Part shown: positions 9,722-18,936 of the stretch, piece after piece | Position numbering within the stretch: the first letter of the stretch is position 1 | Layout: each line of letters opens with the position of its first letter | Program-made: the position numbers and the translations under genes | Notes under the pieces: generated by a model | Database searches by the model: none | What the model was told of the DNA's origin: nothing | What the model saw: the letters and a program-made list of their open reading frames with translations, nothing else | DNA from: Pedosphaera sp. | GTDB lineage: Bacteria; Verrucomicrobiota; Verrucomicrobiia; Limisphaerales; UBA9464 | Direction: 5' to 3' | DNA: 49,012 nucleotides | NCBI GenBank assembly: GCA_009695205.1 | Contig: SIBK01000028.1 | Span: forward strand, 1-49,012

Positions 9722-11242
9722 TCACTTCCGCGTCACGGGCATCTCGTAGAGCGCTTGATATTCCGCCACGGATCGTTGCCAGGAAAAATCGGCAGTCATC
9801 CCGTGCCAGCGGAAGTGATCGAGCAAGCCGGAATCCCGCCAGATCGCTAACGCCTTGCGTAACGCATGGGCCAACGCCTCCGCGTCAGGGCGTCCAAACT
9901 TGATTCCCGTGGGCCGCTCCGAGGATTCCCGGATGTCCACAACCGAATCGTGGAGGCCGCCGGTGTCACGGACAATCGGGACCGCTCCGTAGCGCAGTGA
10001 GTACAATTGATTCAACCCGCAGGGCTCAAATCGGGACGGCATGACAAAGAAATCCGCCGCCGCCTCCAGTCGGTGCGCCAGGGCAGCATCAAATCGGATC
10101 TGCGCCGCAATCCGCCCTGGGTACAGTTTGGAAAAGTTGCGGACGGCCGTCTCAAATAAGGGATTTCCCGTGCCCAGAATGGCGAGCTGCCAGTTCTCCT
10201 CCAAAATCTGTTGAAAGGCTTCGAGCAGATAGTCGGAACCCTTCTGCGCTTCCAGCCGGGAGATGTTGACGAACAAGGGCCGATCGGCCCGGACTTCCAA
10301 TCCAATCTCTGCCTGCAATGCGGCCTTGATCCGGGCTTTGCCAGCGAGATCCCCCAGACGATAGGAATCGTGCAGGTGCGGATTATTGTCCGTGTTCCAT
10401 TCGGTATAGTCGACGCCGTTGAGGATGCCATGAAGATCCTTCCGCCAATGCGTCAGCAACCCTTCCATACCGCAGCCGTATTCCTCCGTGGTGATCTCAT
10501 GCGCATAATGTGGGCTTACCGTCGTCAATACGTCGGCATGCACGAGCCCGGCTTTTAGCAGGCTGGCACCACCGAAGAATTCCGCCCCATCCAAATGCAG
10601 GTAGGATCGCGGCAAGCCTGTGATACGATCCCACTGGTCAATGGGAAACGTACCCTGATAGGCAAGGTTGTGAATCGTGAGCATCGTCCGCGGAGCGCGG
10701 GTCCAACGGTCAAACCGACGGCGATGTGAAACGAGCAGTGGCAGCAGGCCTGCCTGCCAGTCGTGCCCATGGATCCACTGAGGCGGGTCGGGCAGATACC
10801 GGGCGAGCAAGGCGCCGGCATGCGACAGAAAACAATACCGCTCAGCATTGTCGGGATACTCACCCCGGACGTCCCCGTAGAGCGTCGGGCGATCGAAAAA
10901 CTCAGGATGCTCGACAAAAAGGAGTCGTAGATTTGCCGATGGCCGGCATTCCCAGAAGCGGCCGCTCTGCCAATGGTCGCGGAGGGGCAGATCGAAGTGC
11001 CAGTCGGTTGGCCGGAGGTCGGGGAATTTCGCCGCCAAACCCCTGTAGAGTGGCGACAACACCGTGACCTTTAGTCCGTTGGCTGCTTGGTTCCGACTGA
11101 GCGCTCCCACCATCTCGGCGAGTCCCCCGGTCTTCGAGTAGGGGTGAAATTCACTGCTGAGATGAAGAATGTGCACGGTTGCGGATTGAGGTGATGGATC
11201 GAATGTTTTGGGGAATGTGCCGGTCGAATCAGGACCAGGCAT
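9722..11242 (-). CDS. glgA: Glycogen synthase (ADP-glucose type, GT5)
   Basis: Transfers glucose from ADP-glucose to growing alpha-1,4-glucan in the cytoplasm. The 506 residues begin, after a short leader, with VHILHLSSEFHPYSKTGGLAEMVGAL; Lys37-Thr-Gly-Gly is the ADP-glucose-binding motif of GT5 enzymes. The C-terminal GT-B domain has PSRFEPCGLNQLYSLRYG, with the conserved Glu/Cys/Asn region, then DTGGL. The annotated ATG lies inside the end of the upstream oxygenase gene (14-nt overlap), which suggests translational coupling. GTG at 11176 (VHILHL) is an alternative start that would remove the 22-residue leader and match the usual N-terminus better. The gene converges on the macroglobulin gene with only 6 nt between stops. 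No other glg genes are present. Confidence 0.95.
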   Translation of the reverse strand: MPGPDSTGTFPKTFDPSPQSATVHILHLSSEFHPYSKTGGLAEMVGALSRNQAANGLKVTVLSPLYRGLAAKFPDLRPTDWHFDLPLRDHWQSGRFWECRPSANLRLLFVEHPEFFDRPTLYGDVRGEYPDNAERYCFLSHAGALLARYLPDPPQWIHGHDWQAGLLPLLVSHRRRFDRWTRAPRTMLTIHNLAYQGTFPIDQWDRITGLPRSYLHLDGAEFFGGASLLKAGLVHADVLTTVSPHYAHEITTEEYGCGMEGLLTHWRKDLHGILNGVDYTEWNTDNNPHLHDSYRLGDLAGKARIKAALQAEIGLEVRADRPLFVNISRLEAQKGSDYLLEAFQQILEENWQLAILGTGNPLFETAVRNFSKLYPGRIAAQIRFDAALAHRLEAAADFFVMPSRFEPCGLNQLYSLRYGAVPIVRDTGGLHDSVVDIRESSERPTGIKFGRPDAEALAHALRKALAIWRDSGLLDHFRWHGMTADFSWQRSVAEYQALYEMPVTRK

Positions 11243-11849
11243 AGTTAAAACTGATGCTCACCCGCTCGGATCGGACCGGGCTGGACGGGACTTCATGCCG
11301 CAGCCAGCTTTCAAACAAGATGAGGCGGCCGGCTTCGGCGGGGTAAGTGACGTGCGGCCGATTGATAGCGCGGGCCGTGGCGATTCGGGGGGGCGCGGCC
11401 ATGAAGCGGCTCATGCGCGGATCTTCAAATTTTAATCCTGAACAGCCGCGCGGTGTGGCCACGTAATAGGTGCCGCTTACGACAGACAAGGGATGCAGGT
11501 GCAGGCTGTGAGCCGTCCGATGCCGCATGATGTTCACCCAACAATCCGTCATCACCAATCCGCGGCCTGCAAGATCCCAGTCGAGGGCGCGGGCGAAGGC
11601 GCGGGCGTGCCGATTCAGATGGGATTCGAGCTCGATGAAGGTGCTCGACATCTTGTGGATCTTGTCGAGGGATCCGTACGAAGTGTAGCCGCCCGGGTAG
11701 TTGCGCGCCGACCATCGACGGCCCGCATCATCAAAGTCCCGGAGTTGGTGACACTCCTGAAGCAATTCACGATTGAACAATCGGGCTCCGTTTTTTCGCA
11801 GACGGTCGCCGTAAATAAACGTCGGAAACCAGGCTTGAAGTCTTTGCAC
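11229..11849 (-). CDS. Putative 2OG-Fe(II) oxygenase (TIGR02466-like)
   Basis: A 206-residue protein resembling the TIGR02466 group of predicted 2-oxoglutarate/Fe(II) dioxygenases. The double-stranded beta-helix signature is visible: HLHPLSVVSGTYYV (His117/His119), FEDPR, then AEAGRLILFESWLRHEV (His185) and RVSISFNY (Arg196, likely the 2-oxoglutarate anchor). The substrate is unknown; family members act on proteins or small molecules, and none can be assigned here. The start ATG gives a normal N-terminus (MQRLQAWFPTFIYG). It overlaps the start of glgA by 14 nt on the same strand, so the two are probably cotranscribed. That pairing is unusual, and nothing in the sequence explains it. Confidence 0.8.
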   Translation of the reverse strand: MQRLQAWFPTFIYGDRLRKNGARLFNRELLQECHQLRDFDDAGRRWSARNYPGGYTSYGSLDKIHKMSSTFIELESHLNRHARAFARALDWDLAGRGLVMTDCWVNIMRHRTAHSLHLHPLSVVSGTYYVATPRGCSGLKFEDPRMSRFMAAPPRIATARAINRPHVTYPAEAGRLILFESWLRHEVPSSPVRSERVSISFNYAWS

Positions 11850-12000
11850 ACGGAAGTTGTACGATCATATCCCCGCCCGTTGAAATGAGGAATGGGTGCA
11901 ATCCGGCAAGGAGGGTAGGGCAAGTCGAGGGGTGTTTGACAATTCGAAGACTTGCCTGTTGCTTGACCTATTTCCGCTGGGCTGGGAAGCCCTGCTCACG

Positions 12001-12047
12001 GGCGGGCAGGATGCCCGCCGCTACGTGGCGCCAGGCATCCCTGCCTG
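12001..12047. repeat. Two adjacent intergenic hairpins
   Basis: Perfect inverted repeat ggcgggc-aggat-gcccgcc (12001-12019), followed by gctacg. A second one follows, caggca-tccc-tgcctg (12032-12047). They sit between the oxygenase gene start and the EamA transporter. The first resembles the hairpin family at 30120 and 35613 in architecture (GC stem, short loop, then a ctac tail). No T-run follows, so a simple intrinsic terminator is unlikely. Confidence 0.6.
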
Positions 12048-12054
12048 ATTTCTT

Positions 12055-13026
12055 GTGTTAGCGGCCGCTTGGAAATCGTCGCTTGAGAAAAAAAATTATC
12101 TTGCAGTGGTGCTCGAGGCGAATCTCGGAATACTCCGGCCCGTGCGGGATCGTTCTCATCAAATCTCCATTGGCCTCGGCCTCGTTCTGGCCGCTGTTCT
12201 CTGGGGCAGCAACAATGTCGGCTTGCGTTATCTTGTGCAGCAATGGCCTCCCGTTTGGACCGGCGCCAGCCGTTTCTTGTGTGCTGGGATGTTGCTGACC
12301 GCGGGCCTTCGATTTACAGGATGGCTCGGGCCCACCACCCGACTCTCGAGGGGTGCACAGATTCAGCTCTGGTTTCGCGGAGGCTTTTCCCTGGCGGCCT
12401 ACATCGCCGTCTGCAATGGGTCCCTCCAATACATTCCCTCCTCCCATTTTGCGCTCCACTTGGCGGCCGCGCCCGTGTGGGTTCTCATTTGGGAGGGGCA
12501 ATTGGCTCCATCCCGACATTCGTTTCCAAAAATGTCCGCGGCCCTCCTGACATTTTCTGGCGTCCTCCTCCTGCTCTGGCCCGCCATCCGTAACGGGCAG
12601 GCTCCTTGGTACGGCGAAGCTTTGGGTGTCTGCGCAGGGTTACTCTGGACCTGGTACACTCGAGAATCCCAGGTGCACGTGCGGGAGATGACGGGCATCG
12701 AAGTAACCGCGGCGACCATGTGGAGGGCCGGAGTTTGGCTGTTGCCTCTAGCCGCCTTTGAGCTGTCGGTCCGCCCGATTCACTGGGATCTCCGGCTCCT
12801 ATTGATCCAGGCCTACTCCATTGTTTTCGGCGGGGCGGCAGCGTTCGTTCTCTGGAACCGCGCTTTGAAACACTGGCCCGCCAGTCGGGTCTTCCTCTTT
12901 GGCAACCTGGTCCCCGTCAGCACCATGGTGTGGGCCTTCGTGCTTCTGAATGAGCCGGTCACCCCGAGGCTCGGGTGGGCGTTGCTCCTCATACTTGCCG
13001 GCGTCTGGCTTGGTCGCCGTAGTTGA
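12055..13026 (+). CDS. DMT-superfamily (EamA) transporter
   Basis: Predicted inner-membrane metabolite exporter of the drug/metabolite transporter superfamily. It has two EamA repeats and about ten hydrophobic segments. Repeat 1 begins GLGLVLAAVLWGSNNVGLRYLVQQWPP, a typical EamA opening; repeat 2 begins around ALGVCAGLLWTWYTRESQ and ends with FLFGNLVPVSTMVWAFVLLNEPVT. The start is uncertain. GTG 12055 gives 323 residues, but GTG 12142 (VRDRSHQISIGL), just before the first membrane segment, would give a more usual N-terminus. There is no clear Shine-Dalgarno sequence for either. The substrate cannot be inferred. The cupin gene follows on the same strand about 100 nt later. Confidence 0.85.
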   Translation: MLAAAWKSSLEKKNYLAVVLEANLGILRPVRDRSHQISIGLGLVLAAVLWGSNNVGLRYLVQQWPPVWTGASRFLCAGMLLTAGLRFTGWLGPTTRLSRGAQIQLWFRGGFSLAAYIAVCNGSLQYIPSSHFALHLAAAPVWVLIWEGQLAPSRHSFPKMSAALLTFSGVLLLLWPAIRNGQAPWYGEALGVCAGLLWTWYTRESQVHVREMTGIEVTAATMWRAGVWLLPLAAFELSVRPIHWDLRLLLIQAYSIVFGGAAAFVLWNRALKHWPASRVFLFGNLVPVSTMVWAFVLLNEPVTPRLGWALLLILAGVWLGRRS

Positions 13027-13129
13027 CCATGACGCCGGCTCCTCTCTGGGCCGCTCCGCGGTTTTTCTTTCGCGCCCTGGCGCGCCCTGGGGTTGCCCCG
13101 AACTCACTGGCAATGATACATGTTCTGTC

Positions 13130-13492
13130 GTGGACATTGCCAATCTCGACCAGATGCCGGCGTTTGTGACCAAGGATGGCTCGCAGATCCGGGAACTACT
13201 CGCGCACCGAAACTGCGCCATCCGCAATCAGAGTCTCGCGGAGGCCCGGCTGCAACCGGGGCAAGCCACCGAGGAACACTACCACGCCCGGACCGAAGAA
13301 ATCTATTACATCACCCACGGGACGGGTCGCCTGCGGATCGGCCCGGAGACCCGGGATGTCCGCCCGGGCGATGCCATCGCCATTCCGCCCGGCCAGAAGC
13401 ACAAGCTGTGGAATACGGGTCCCGATGTGTTGCGGCTGCTCTGTTGCTGCGCACCGTGCTACGAACACGCCGATACCTTTATCACCGAGTAG
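13130..13492 (+). CDS. Small cupin-domain protein
   Basis: Single-domain cupin of 120 residues, probably metal-binding and cytoplasmic. Cupin motif 1 is visible as EEHYHARTEEIYYITHGTGRL (His50, His52, Glu56) and motif 2 as PGDAIAIPPGQKHKLWN. A Cys-rich tail (LLCCCAPCYEH) follows. The open frame extends upstream to 12950, but that portion overlaps the transporter gene and does not look like cupin, so GTG 13130 (VDIANLDQMPAFVTKDG) is chosen. No strong ribosome-binding site is seen. Cupins of this size include sugar isomerases, mannose-6-phosphate isomerase-like proteins and binding proteins; the substrate is unknown. Confidence 0.85.
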   Translation: MDIANLDQMPAFVTKDGSQIRELLAHRNCAIRNQSLAEARLQPGQATEEHYHARTEEIYYITHGTGRLRIGPETRDVRPGDAIAIPPGQKHKLWNTGPDVLRLLCCCAPCYEHADTFITE

Positions 13493-13551
13493 GCTGTGGG
13501 CACCTCACATGGGTTCAGTAGACAACACATTCATCTGCTTACGGAGTGTAA

Positions 13552-16117
13552 TCAAAAGTTCAGTCGCAACCTCGCGCAGAAAACGCGCTCGCGCGGGAGC
13601 TCTGGAACTCCGCTGATCGGGGCGAAGCTATAGTCGTTATCGAGCACATTGAGCAACCCGACTGAGATTTCGCAGGACTGCCGCGGAAAACGCCACCCCC
13701 CTCAAGATCGAGCTGAACCAGAGACGTATCTGTGGGCGCAGGACGGGTCACACCCTGCCAAAGCCAGTGACTACTCGCCGCCGCAAAAAAGCCCTGGGGC
13801 AGATTGACTACTATCTGGCAGCGCAGCGAATGCAAGCCTGCCTCGTTGCTGTTGGCAAACGCTGCGGCGGGTTGGCTGGAATTCAAACTCGTTTTGGCAT
13901 AGGCGTAGGCTGCGCCCAGTGACCAATAATCGCCCAGAAGCTGGTTGACGCTGCCCTGGAGCAACAGCTCCTTGTAGCGGAGGCGTTCCTGAATTTGCGT
14001 CCCACCCCCTGAATTGAGAAACGTATTATATTGAAAAACTCCAATCTGTTAATCGACATCGAAATCCGTAACTGTTCCTAAAAAACCAAGGTAGGTTCGG
14101 CTGGGCAGCTTCACATCGACCGCCGTGCCACCTAAATCGAGTTGATGGGCACTGATGGATCCAACAATGGATTCCGGAATCACTGTCCGGAATGCCTGGC
14201 TAAACCCAGCCAGTTGGACCGGTTCCAGGCGATAGCTTTCATCCAGACTGACGCCGCCCAATAATTGTCCATACATGCCACGAATCGTCAGAGCATTGAC
14301 GGGGCTCCAGACCAGCGCAGCCTTGGGCAGGAGTCGAGACGTGTGCTCGGTGCCTGCATCCAATAACGGGTTGCGGAAGTTCGCCGGATATCTCAAGTCT
14401 TTCCACGCCAGTCCGGCGGTCAGAGCGAGTTGATCCATTAAGTGCCAGGTCTCGTAGGCGTAAAAACTGATTCGCCGGAAATCCTCTAAAATTGCGGCTT
14501 TATGAAACACACCCTGGCCGGTTGTATCACCAAAGCGCGGTGATAATCTCGTATCGCCCGTAAGGAGGTCGCGAGTCATAAAGTCGCCATCCTGGATCCG
14601 GGTGCCCGCCACGAGGGTGTGTCGATCGAATTGCGCGAGTTGCTGAATCTCTCCCGTCCAAATTTCCAATTGACCTCGGTATTGAATGTCCAACGGGAGA
14701 TCGCGCATCCCTGCTAACACTCCGTTATTGCGATACAGCAACACCTAGTTCGAGGTCTGTGAATCGGAAAAATGTTGTTCGTTTGCCAACCGGCTAACCG
14801 CGGCAAGAGTCTGAAAGCCGAAAGACCAATCATGGCGCCAGAGGCCGTAGGCGATGGGGTGCTGATGTTCGGTAAATCGAAAGGACGGGCGAAGGTTGGT
14901 GGGATACTGGTATTGAAAGTTATCACCCGCATCGTAGTCCTCGAATTTAAGTAGGAGAAGAACCGTATCGGCATCGGTTAGCTGCTGCTTCAATTGAGTA
15001 TACAGTTCGAGACGATCCAAATCTTTGTTAGCCCGAACGCCATTGTTGTGCTGATAGTCGACATCGAGCGCGTAGGCTGTCCGCCCAAATACGCCGGATT
15101 GCATTGCCATCTGGCGGTATTGGCCATCGCTGCGCACCTGGCCGGACGACGTGAATCTCAGGACACCTCGCGCAAACAAACGGGAATTCTTCTGCCGAGA
15201 CAATGACGGCGAGAGAATGCCGGCGTCGACCAGTACCAGCGCGTTCGCGAGTAAAAGTTCATTGAACCAGGCTGTTTCATAGCAAAGATTGAAACGCGTT
15301 GGATCGCGAAGCGCATCAAAACTGTCCGCGAGGAATAAATGTGCGGAAGAATTTGTATAATCATAGGCCACAGCGCGAGCGGCCTCACGGAGTGCGACCT
15401 CAGGCATGCCCGCCGCTCGTACATTCGCGCCAGACTGGTCACGCTCATTGCGCGGTCCTGGTCGAGTTGGGCGCGTGAACGAAAGAGTTGGAGGTTGTCA
15501 TTCCTTTCGATGGATCGCTGAAGATTTGTGATCGCCGGATTAATTCGGTTTTTACCGTAGTCGAACCACGCGGAATACAACCAGGGAGTGGGATCCCCGG
15601 AATCGAGTGTTTTCGCCTCCGTGATCTGCACCGAGGCATTCGCGTCACGCCTGTTCAGCGCAAGCGCCTTGGCCAGGTAACTGCGGAAGAGAGAACGTTC
15701 AGGCTCCAGTGCCACAGGGGTTTCAAGAGCGCTCAAGCCTTCGGTCGGATGCCCTTGGCGGATGCGTCCCAGGCCAAGGCCAAACCATGCATCGGCGAGC
15801 GAGGGGTCCCGGGCCAGCGATGCCTGGAATCTCTCGACCGCAGCGGTGGGACGGTTTCCGGTCAGTTCCGCGAACCCTTCAAGCATCCGAGTGAGGGCGT
15901 GATCGGGAGCGAGCTGTTTCAGAGAGAGCAGTGATGATTTCGCGGCAATCAAATCGTCTCGTCCCAGTTCCAGCTCGGTGATGCGCGCCCAAGCCGCAAT
16001 AAACATGGGGGAAAGAGTAACCGCCTGGTAGGCAGCACGCCGGGCCTTCGGCAATTCATGTCGGGACTGATGCCACTACGATTGAGCCATCCAACCGCTC
16101 GTCGTCGAGGCGGTGGA
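13552..16117 (-). pseudogene. Decayed TPR/outer-membrane beta-barrel (TonB-receptor-like) gene
   Basis: Joining frames gives one protein. An N-terminal TPR part (GWMAQS..WHQSRHELPKARRAAYQA, then repeats to MYERRA) is followed by a long TonB-receptor-like barrel ending in the typical VGLLNVLDNDYSF...LPRERVF.ARLRLNF. Five lesions are visible: TAG at 16076-16078 where a Tyr is expected; a 1-nt frame slip near 15408-15415; TAG at 14745-14747; TAA at 14049-14051; and a slip at the C6 run 13696-13701. After that slip the frame WRFPRQSCEISVGLLN resumes and ends at TGA 13552-13554. The 5' part is missing, and the IS4-type transposase lies immediately upstream, so insertion probably truncated it. The family was presumably an exported or outer-membrane protein. 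Open stretches within it are remnants, not separate genes. Confidence 0.85.
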
Positions 16118-16160
16118 AGTTTCTATATGCAGGTCATGACGAATTATAACCATCCGACCA

Positions 16161-17326
16161 TTACTGCCACAGCATCAACTGGTTAGGAGTGGATATAGGA
16201 ATATCTTGGGATTGGACTTTCTCAAGCAGCTCATTCAGAGGCACTTGCTCAAACGGTGTCACGCTCAAAATCTGGAGAATTTGGGAGGAGCTCATCTCCA
16301 CACCCAGTTCCTTCCTCAGGATCGCCACCAGCAGATAAACGCAAACCGCGATCCAGATTTTTGTCCTCACTGCGTTCTCGCTCGTGCCAAAGAAGTGTTT
16401 GATACGGAGGTTCTGCTTAATCCATTTAAAGAACAGTTGCACACGGCATCGCAACTTGTAGATGGCAGCGATCTTCAAGGCCGGTAGCACAAAGTTGTTC
16501 ATCAAGAATACCAACACTTTCCCGTCCTCTGGGTCCCGGTAGGCCACCCGACGTATTCGCTCCGAATAGTTCTTGATGCTTGCTGCTGTAACGAGCAACA
16601 CGACATGGTCGCTGCGTACACCGGTAGATTTGTCTACGGGCACCGATTCCTGCCGGCTGAACAGAACCCCAGCCTTGGTCCGCGTCATGAAGAATGCGCC
16701 CGCCTCCGCCAGAACACGGAGGCGAGCGAAGTCTAGGTAGACACGATCCATGACATACCACGCACCGGGATCGAGGACCAACTCATCCAACGCCCTCACA
16801 TCGGCCATTTTCGCTTCGGAAATCGTGATCATCGTCGGCACCGAGCCCGGATATCAATGAGAGTGTGGAGCTTGATGGCACCCTTGCTGGTGCGGAACTT
16901 TGCCCAGGGAAAGAGGCTCAAACAGAGTTGAACAGTTGTGCAGTCGAATGCATAAATGGTCTCGGCAATCTCCGCGTCAAGTGGGTCACCAGAATAGAGC
17001 CGTCGGGCTCTACGGATCAGCGACTGTGCAAGGTCGGCATAGATTCTCCAGTCTCGGTTGAGATTAGTGTCGGCAAGAGTGCTATGCGCGACCGAAGATC
17101 GGAAGCCTAAGTGGTAAAGTTGATCGGGCCTTGCGCGGAGACAGGTCTTTAGGTCCGCGAGGCTCTGCATATAGGTGATTTGCGCGAACGCCATTGCGAG
17201 GAATTGATTCCAACAGGAGAAGGCGGAGATCTTATAGTTTTTGGAATAACGATCAACGCAGCGATGAAATAATTCCGGATGGACGCGATCCATGAATTGC
17301 GAAAAGACAGATCTGTTTAGCGGCAT
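16161..17326 (-). pseudogene. IS4-family transposase, frameshifted, catalytic Glu changed to Gln
   Basis: Two overlapping frames make one IS4-type transposase. The first (17326 to 16829) has the N-terminal domain and the first catalytic Asp (YAFDCTTVQLCLSLFPWAKF), and ends ..LHTLIDIRARCRR. The second (16841 to 16161) continues GSVPTMITISEAKMADV, includes the second Asp (WYVMDRVYLDF), and runs to the C-terminus. The slip is one base in the C-run at about 16846-16848. The IS4 signature Y-x2-R-x3-E-x6-K reads YKLRCRVQLFFKWIK, so the catalytic Glu is Gln. The element is dead twice over. Terminal inverted repeats and target duplications were looked for by eye and not found, so element ends are undefined. 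A short palindrome, ggcatgcc, occurs twice at 17322 and 17338. Confidence 0.88.
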
Positions 17327-17458
17327 GCCGAGAGATTGGCATGCCCGTTGCTTACGGGAATTCAGTTTTTTAACTCGGAATCGCTCACACCCACATGTCG
17401 GCGCAACTTACCTGAAATAAATCACATCCAACAGCTCCCTGGCTCCGTGATTGGATGG

Positions 17459-17641
17459 TTATGCGTTTAGGTAGATGTCAACCCCAGCCTGCTGGACTAT
17501 CGTGCTGTTAAGCACCGTCAGTGTCATGTCCCGGCCAAAATGATTTATCCCGCCCGTCCCATTGTTTCTCACCAGACAGTGGTCCAGCACCAGGTTCATT
17601 CCCGTGCCGTTGTAAAGATCCAGCGGCGCATTCACCCCCAA
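17459..17641 (-). pseudogene. Fragment of a parallel beta-helix / surface protein
   Basis: A 60-residue frame ends at a stop codon with text typical of right-handed parallel beta-helix proteins: LVLDHCLVRNNGTGG, then MTLTVLNSTIVQQAGVDIYL. Upstream, other frames (around 17640-17720, FTFSSTTGVTVWYKLNVW) look like continuing exported-protein sequence but are interrupted. Most likely it is the 3' scrap of a secreted protein stranded between the IS4 remnant and the pseudopilin gene. The rest of 17327-17970 shows no convincing gene. Confidence 0.4.
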
Positions 17642-17970
17642 ACCTTTGTTCTCCAGACATTCAACTTGTACCAGACGGTGACTCCCGTCGTGCTGCTGAA
17701 GGTAAAGGCCGTCCCTGCCTCCCGTCAGGGATCATCTTCCGCCGCTGTGCAATAGACGGCATCCGTTTTCAGCGCATCATTGACATAGTATATTTTTGTG
17801 GCACAGAGAGGCTGCCATGCGATTGCGATAAGAATTTAAAAATGAAACACCCAACCGCTCAGAAGCGTTGGAAAAGATGTGATCTGGATAACTCGGGTGC
17901 GAACGCCACGCTTGGTTGCCGGACTCCTGACGCAGCGATGGTGCATGGAATTAGGGCTGCTGACTCTCCA

Positions 17971-18828
17971 TCACGGGTAAGTGCCAGTTTTCAGGGAAAC
18001 CGTGGTATTCTCGGACATCCATAAAACATCCTTGAGGGAGTCGCCCGCCGGGCCCAACGGAAGTGGCAATACGGGAGTGCCATTTCTAACGGGCACCTTG
18101 ATGCGTGAACCGAGCCAGCGGTGGATTTCGGAGTGGCCGTCCGCGAATGAGAAACCGCAAGCTCCGTTGTGATACGAGGCGGGGACATCAATAATCTGAG
18201 CGTTCTTGTCATCGGGCTTGGCCATTTGAACAGCAAACGCCGGGTCATTAATGCTGTCGGGATGCTCGTCCAGCAGCACCCATGTTTTCACGGGGTTCAC
18301 GATATCGGTCAATTTGCCAAACACTCGCCAGGCAGACGCCGGCAGCCAGCTGCCATCGTCGAATACCTGGCTCATCGAGTTGCTGCGGACTCGCTGCACC
18401 TTCAGGCCGACGTTATTCTTCACTGTGACACGGTCCGCAGGGCATTTCCAGACGGCAAAACTCTTTCCGAGGTAGGGCATCATCGGACTCTTGGCGATGT
18501 CGACCTTGGGGTCCCAATTGGCGGGGAGGCTACTGTAGTCCACCCACCCAGTCACCCAGACGGTGCGTTTCGGGGCCTGGATATCCCGGGCCAGGAGCAG
18601 GATATCGCTCGCATCATCGGAGTACAGCCGCCAGCCCAACATCATTTGTCGCAGGTTGTTCAAGCACCCGATGCCCTGGGCCTTGGCCTTGGCTTTTCCC
18701 AATGCGGGCAACAGCATGCCAGCCAGGATCGCGATGATCGCGATCACGACCAGCAGTTCGATCAAGGTAAATGCCCGCCGTCCGATGACTGCGAGCCGTG
18801 GCGCGGAAATGTTTGGAGAGACTTTCAT
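17971..18828 (-). CDS. Type II secretion-like pseudopilin (H-x9-DG-type)
   Basis: A 285-residue protein with a type IV prepilin signal: basic leader IGRR followed by [20 protein letters not shown]. Cleavage is expected between Ala19 and Phe20, with Glu24 at mature +5; Ala replaces the commoner Gly at -1. A globular domain follows and ends with [18 protein letters not shown], the region that defines the DUF1559/H-x9-DG-like proteins greatly expanded in Planctomycetes and Verrucomicrobia. They are thought to be processed by prepilin peptidase and to act at the cell envelope; individual roles are unknown. The gene lies about 108 nt downstream of the DUF1501 gene on the same strand and may be cotranscribed. 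Confidence 0.9.
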   Translation of the reverse strand: MKVSPNISAPRLAVIGRRAFTLIELLVVIAIIAILAGMLLPALGKAKAKAQGIGCLNNLRQMMLGWRLYSDDASDILLLARDIQAPKRTVWVTGWVDYSSLPANWDPKVDIAKSPMMPYLGKSFAVWKCPADRVTVKNNVGLKVQRVRSNSMSQVFDDGSWLPASAWRVFGKLTDIVNPVKTWVLLDEHPDSINDPAFAVQMAKPDDKNAQIIDVPASYHNGACGFSFADGHSEIHRWLGSRIKVPVRNGTPVLPLPLGPAGDSLKDVLWMSENTTVSLKTGTYP

Positions 18829-18936
18829 AAAGGTCGAATGGAGGATGAAGTGCGTTTACGAGTCCGCAATGAACGGAGCGCGGCTTTCGAGGAAGTTATT
18901 TCTGTTCACACTATTTTCGATCGTTCAAAGCGTCAA

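Noticed and set aside
15158-16054. 298-codon frame as an independent TPR gene
   Set aside because: Its last 80 residues are out-of-frame noise after the slip near 15410; the TPR part continues in the barrel frame, so it belongs to one pseudogene.
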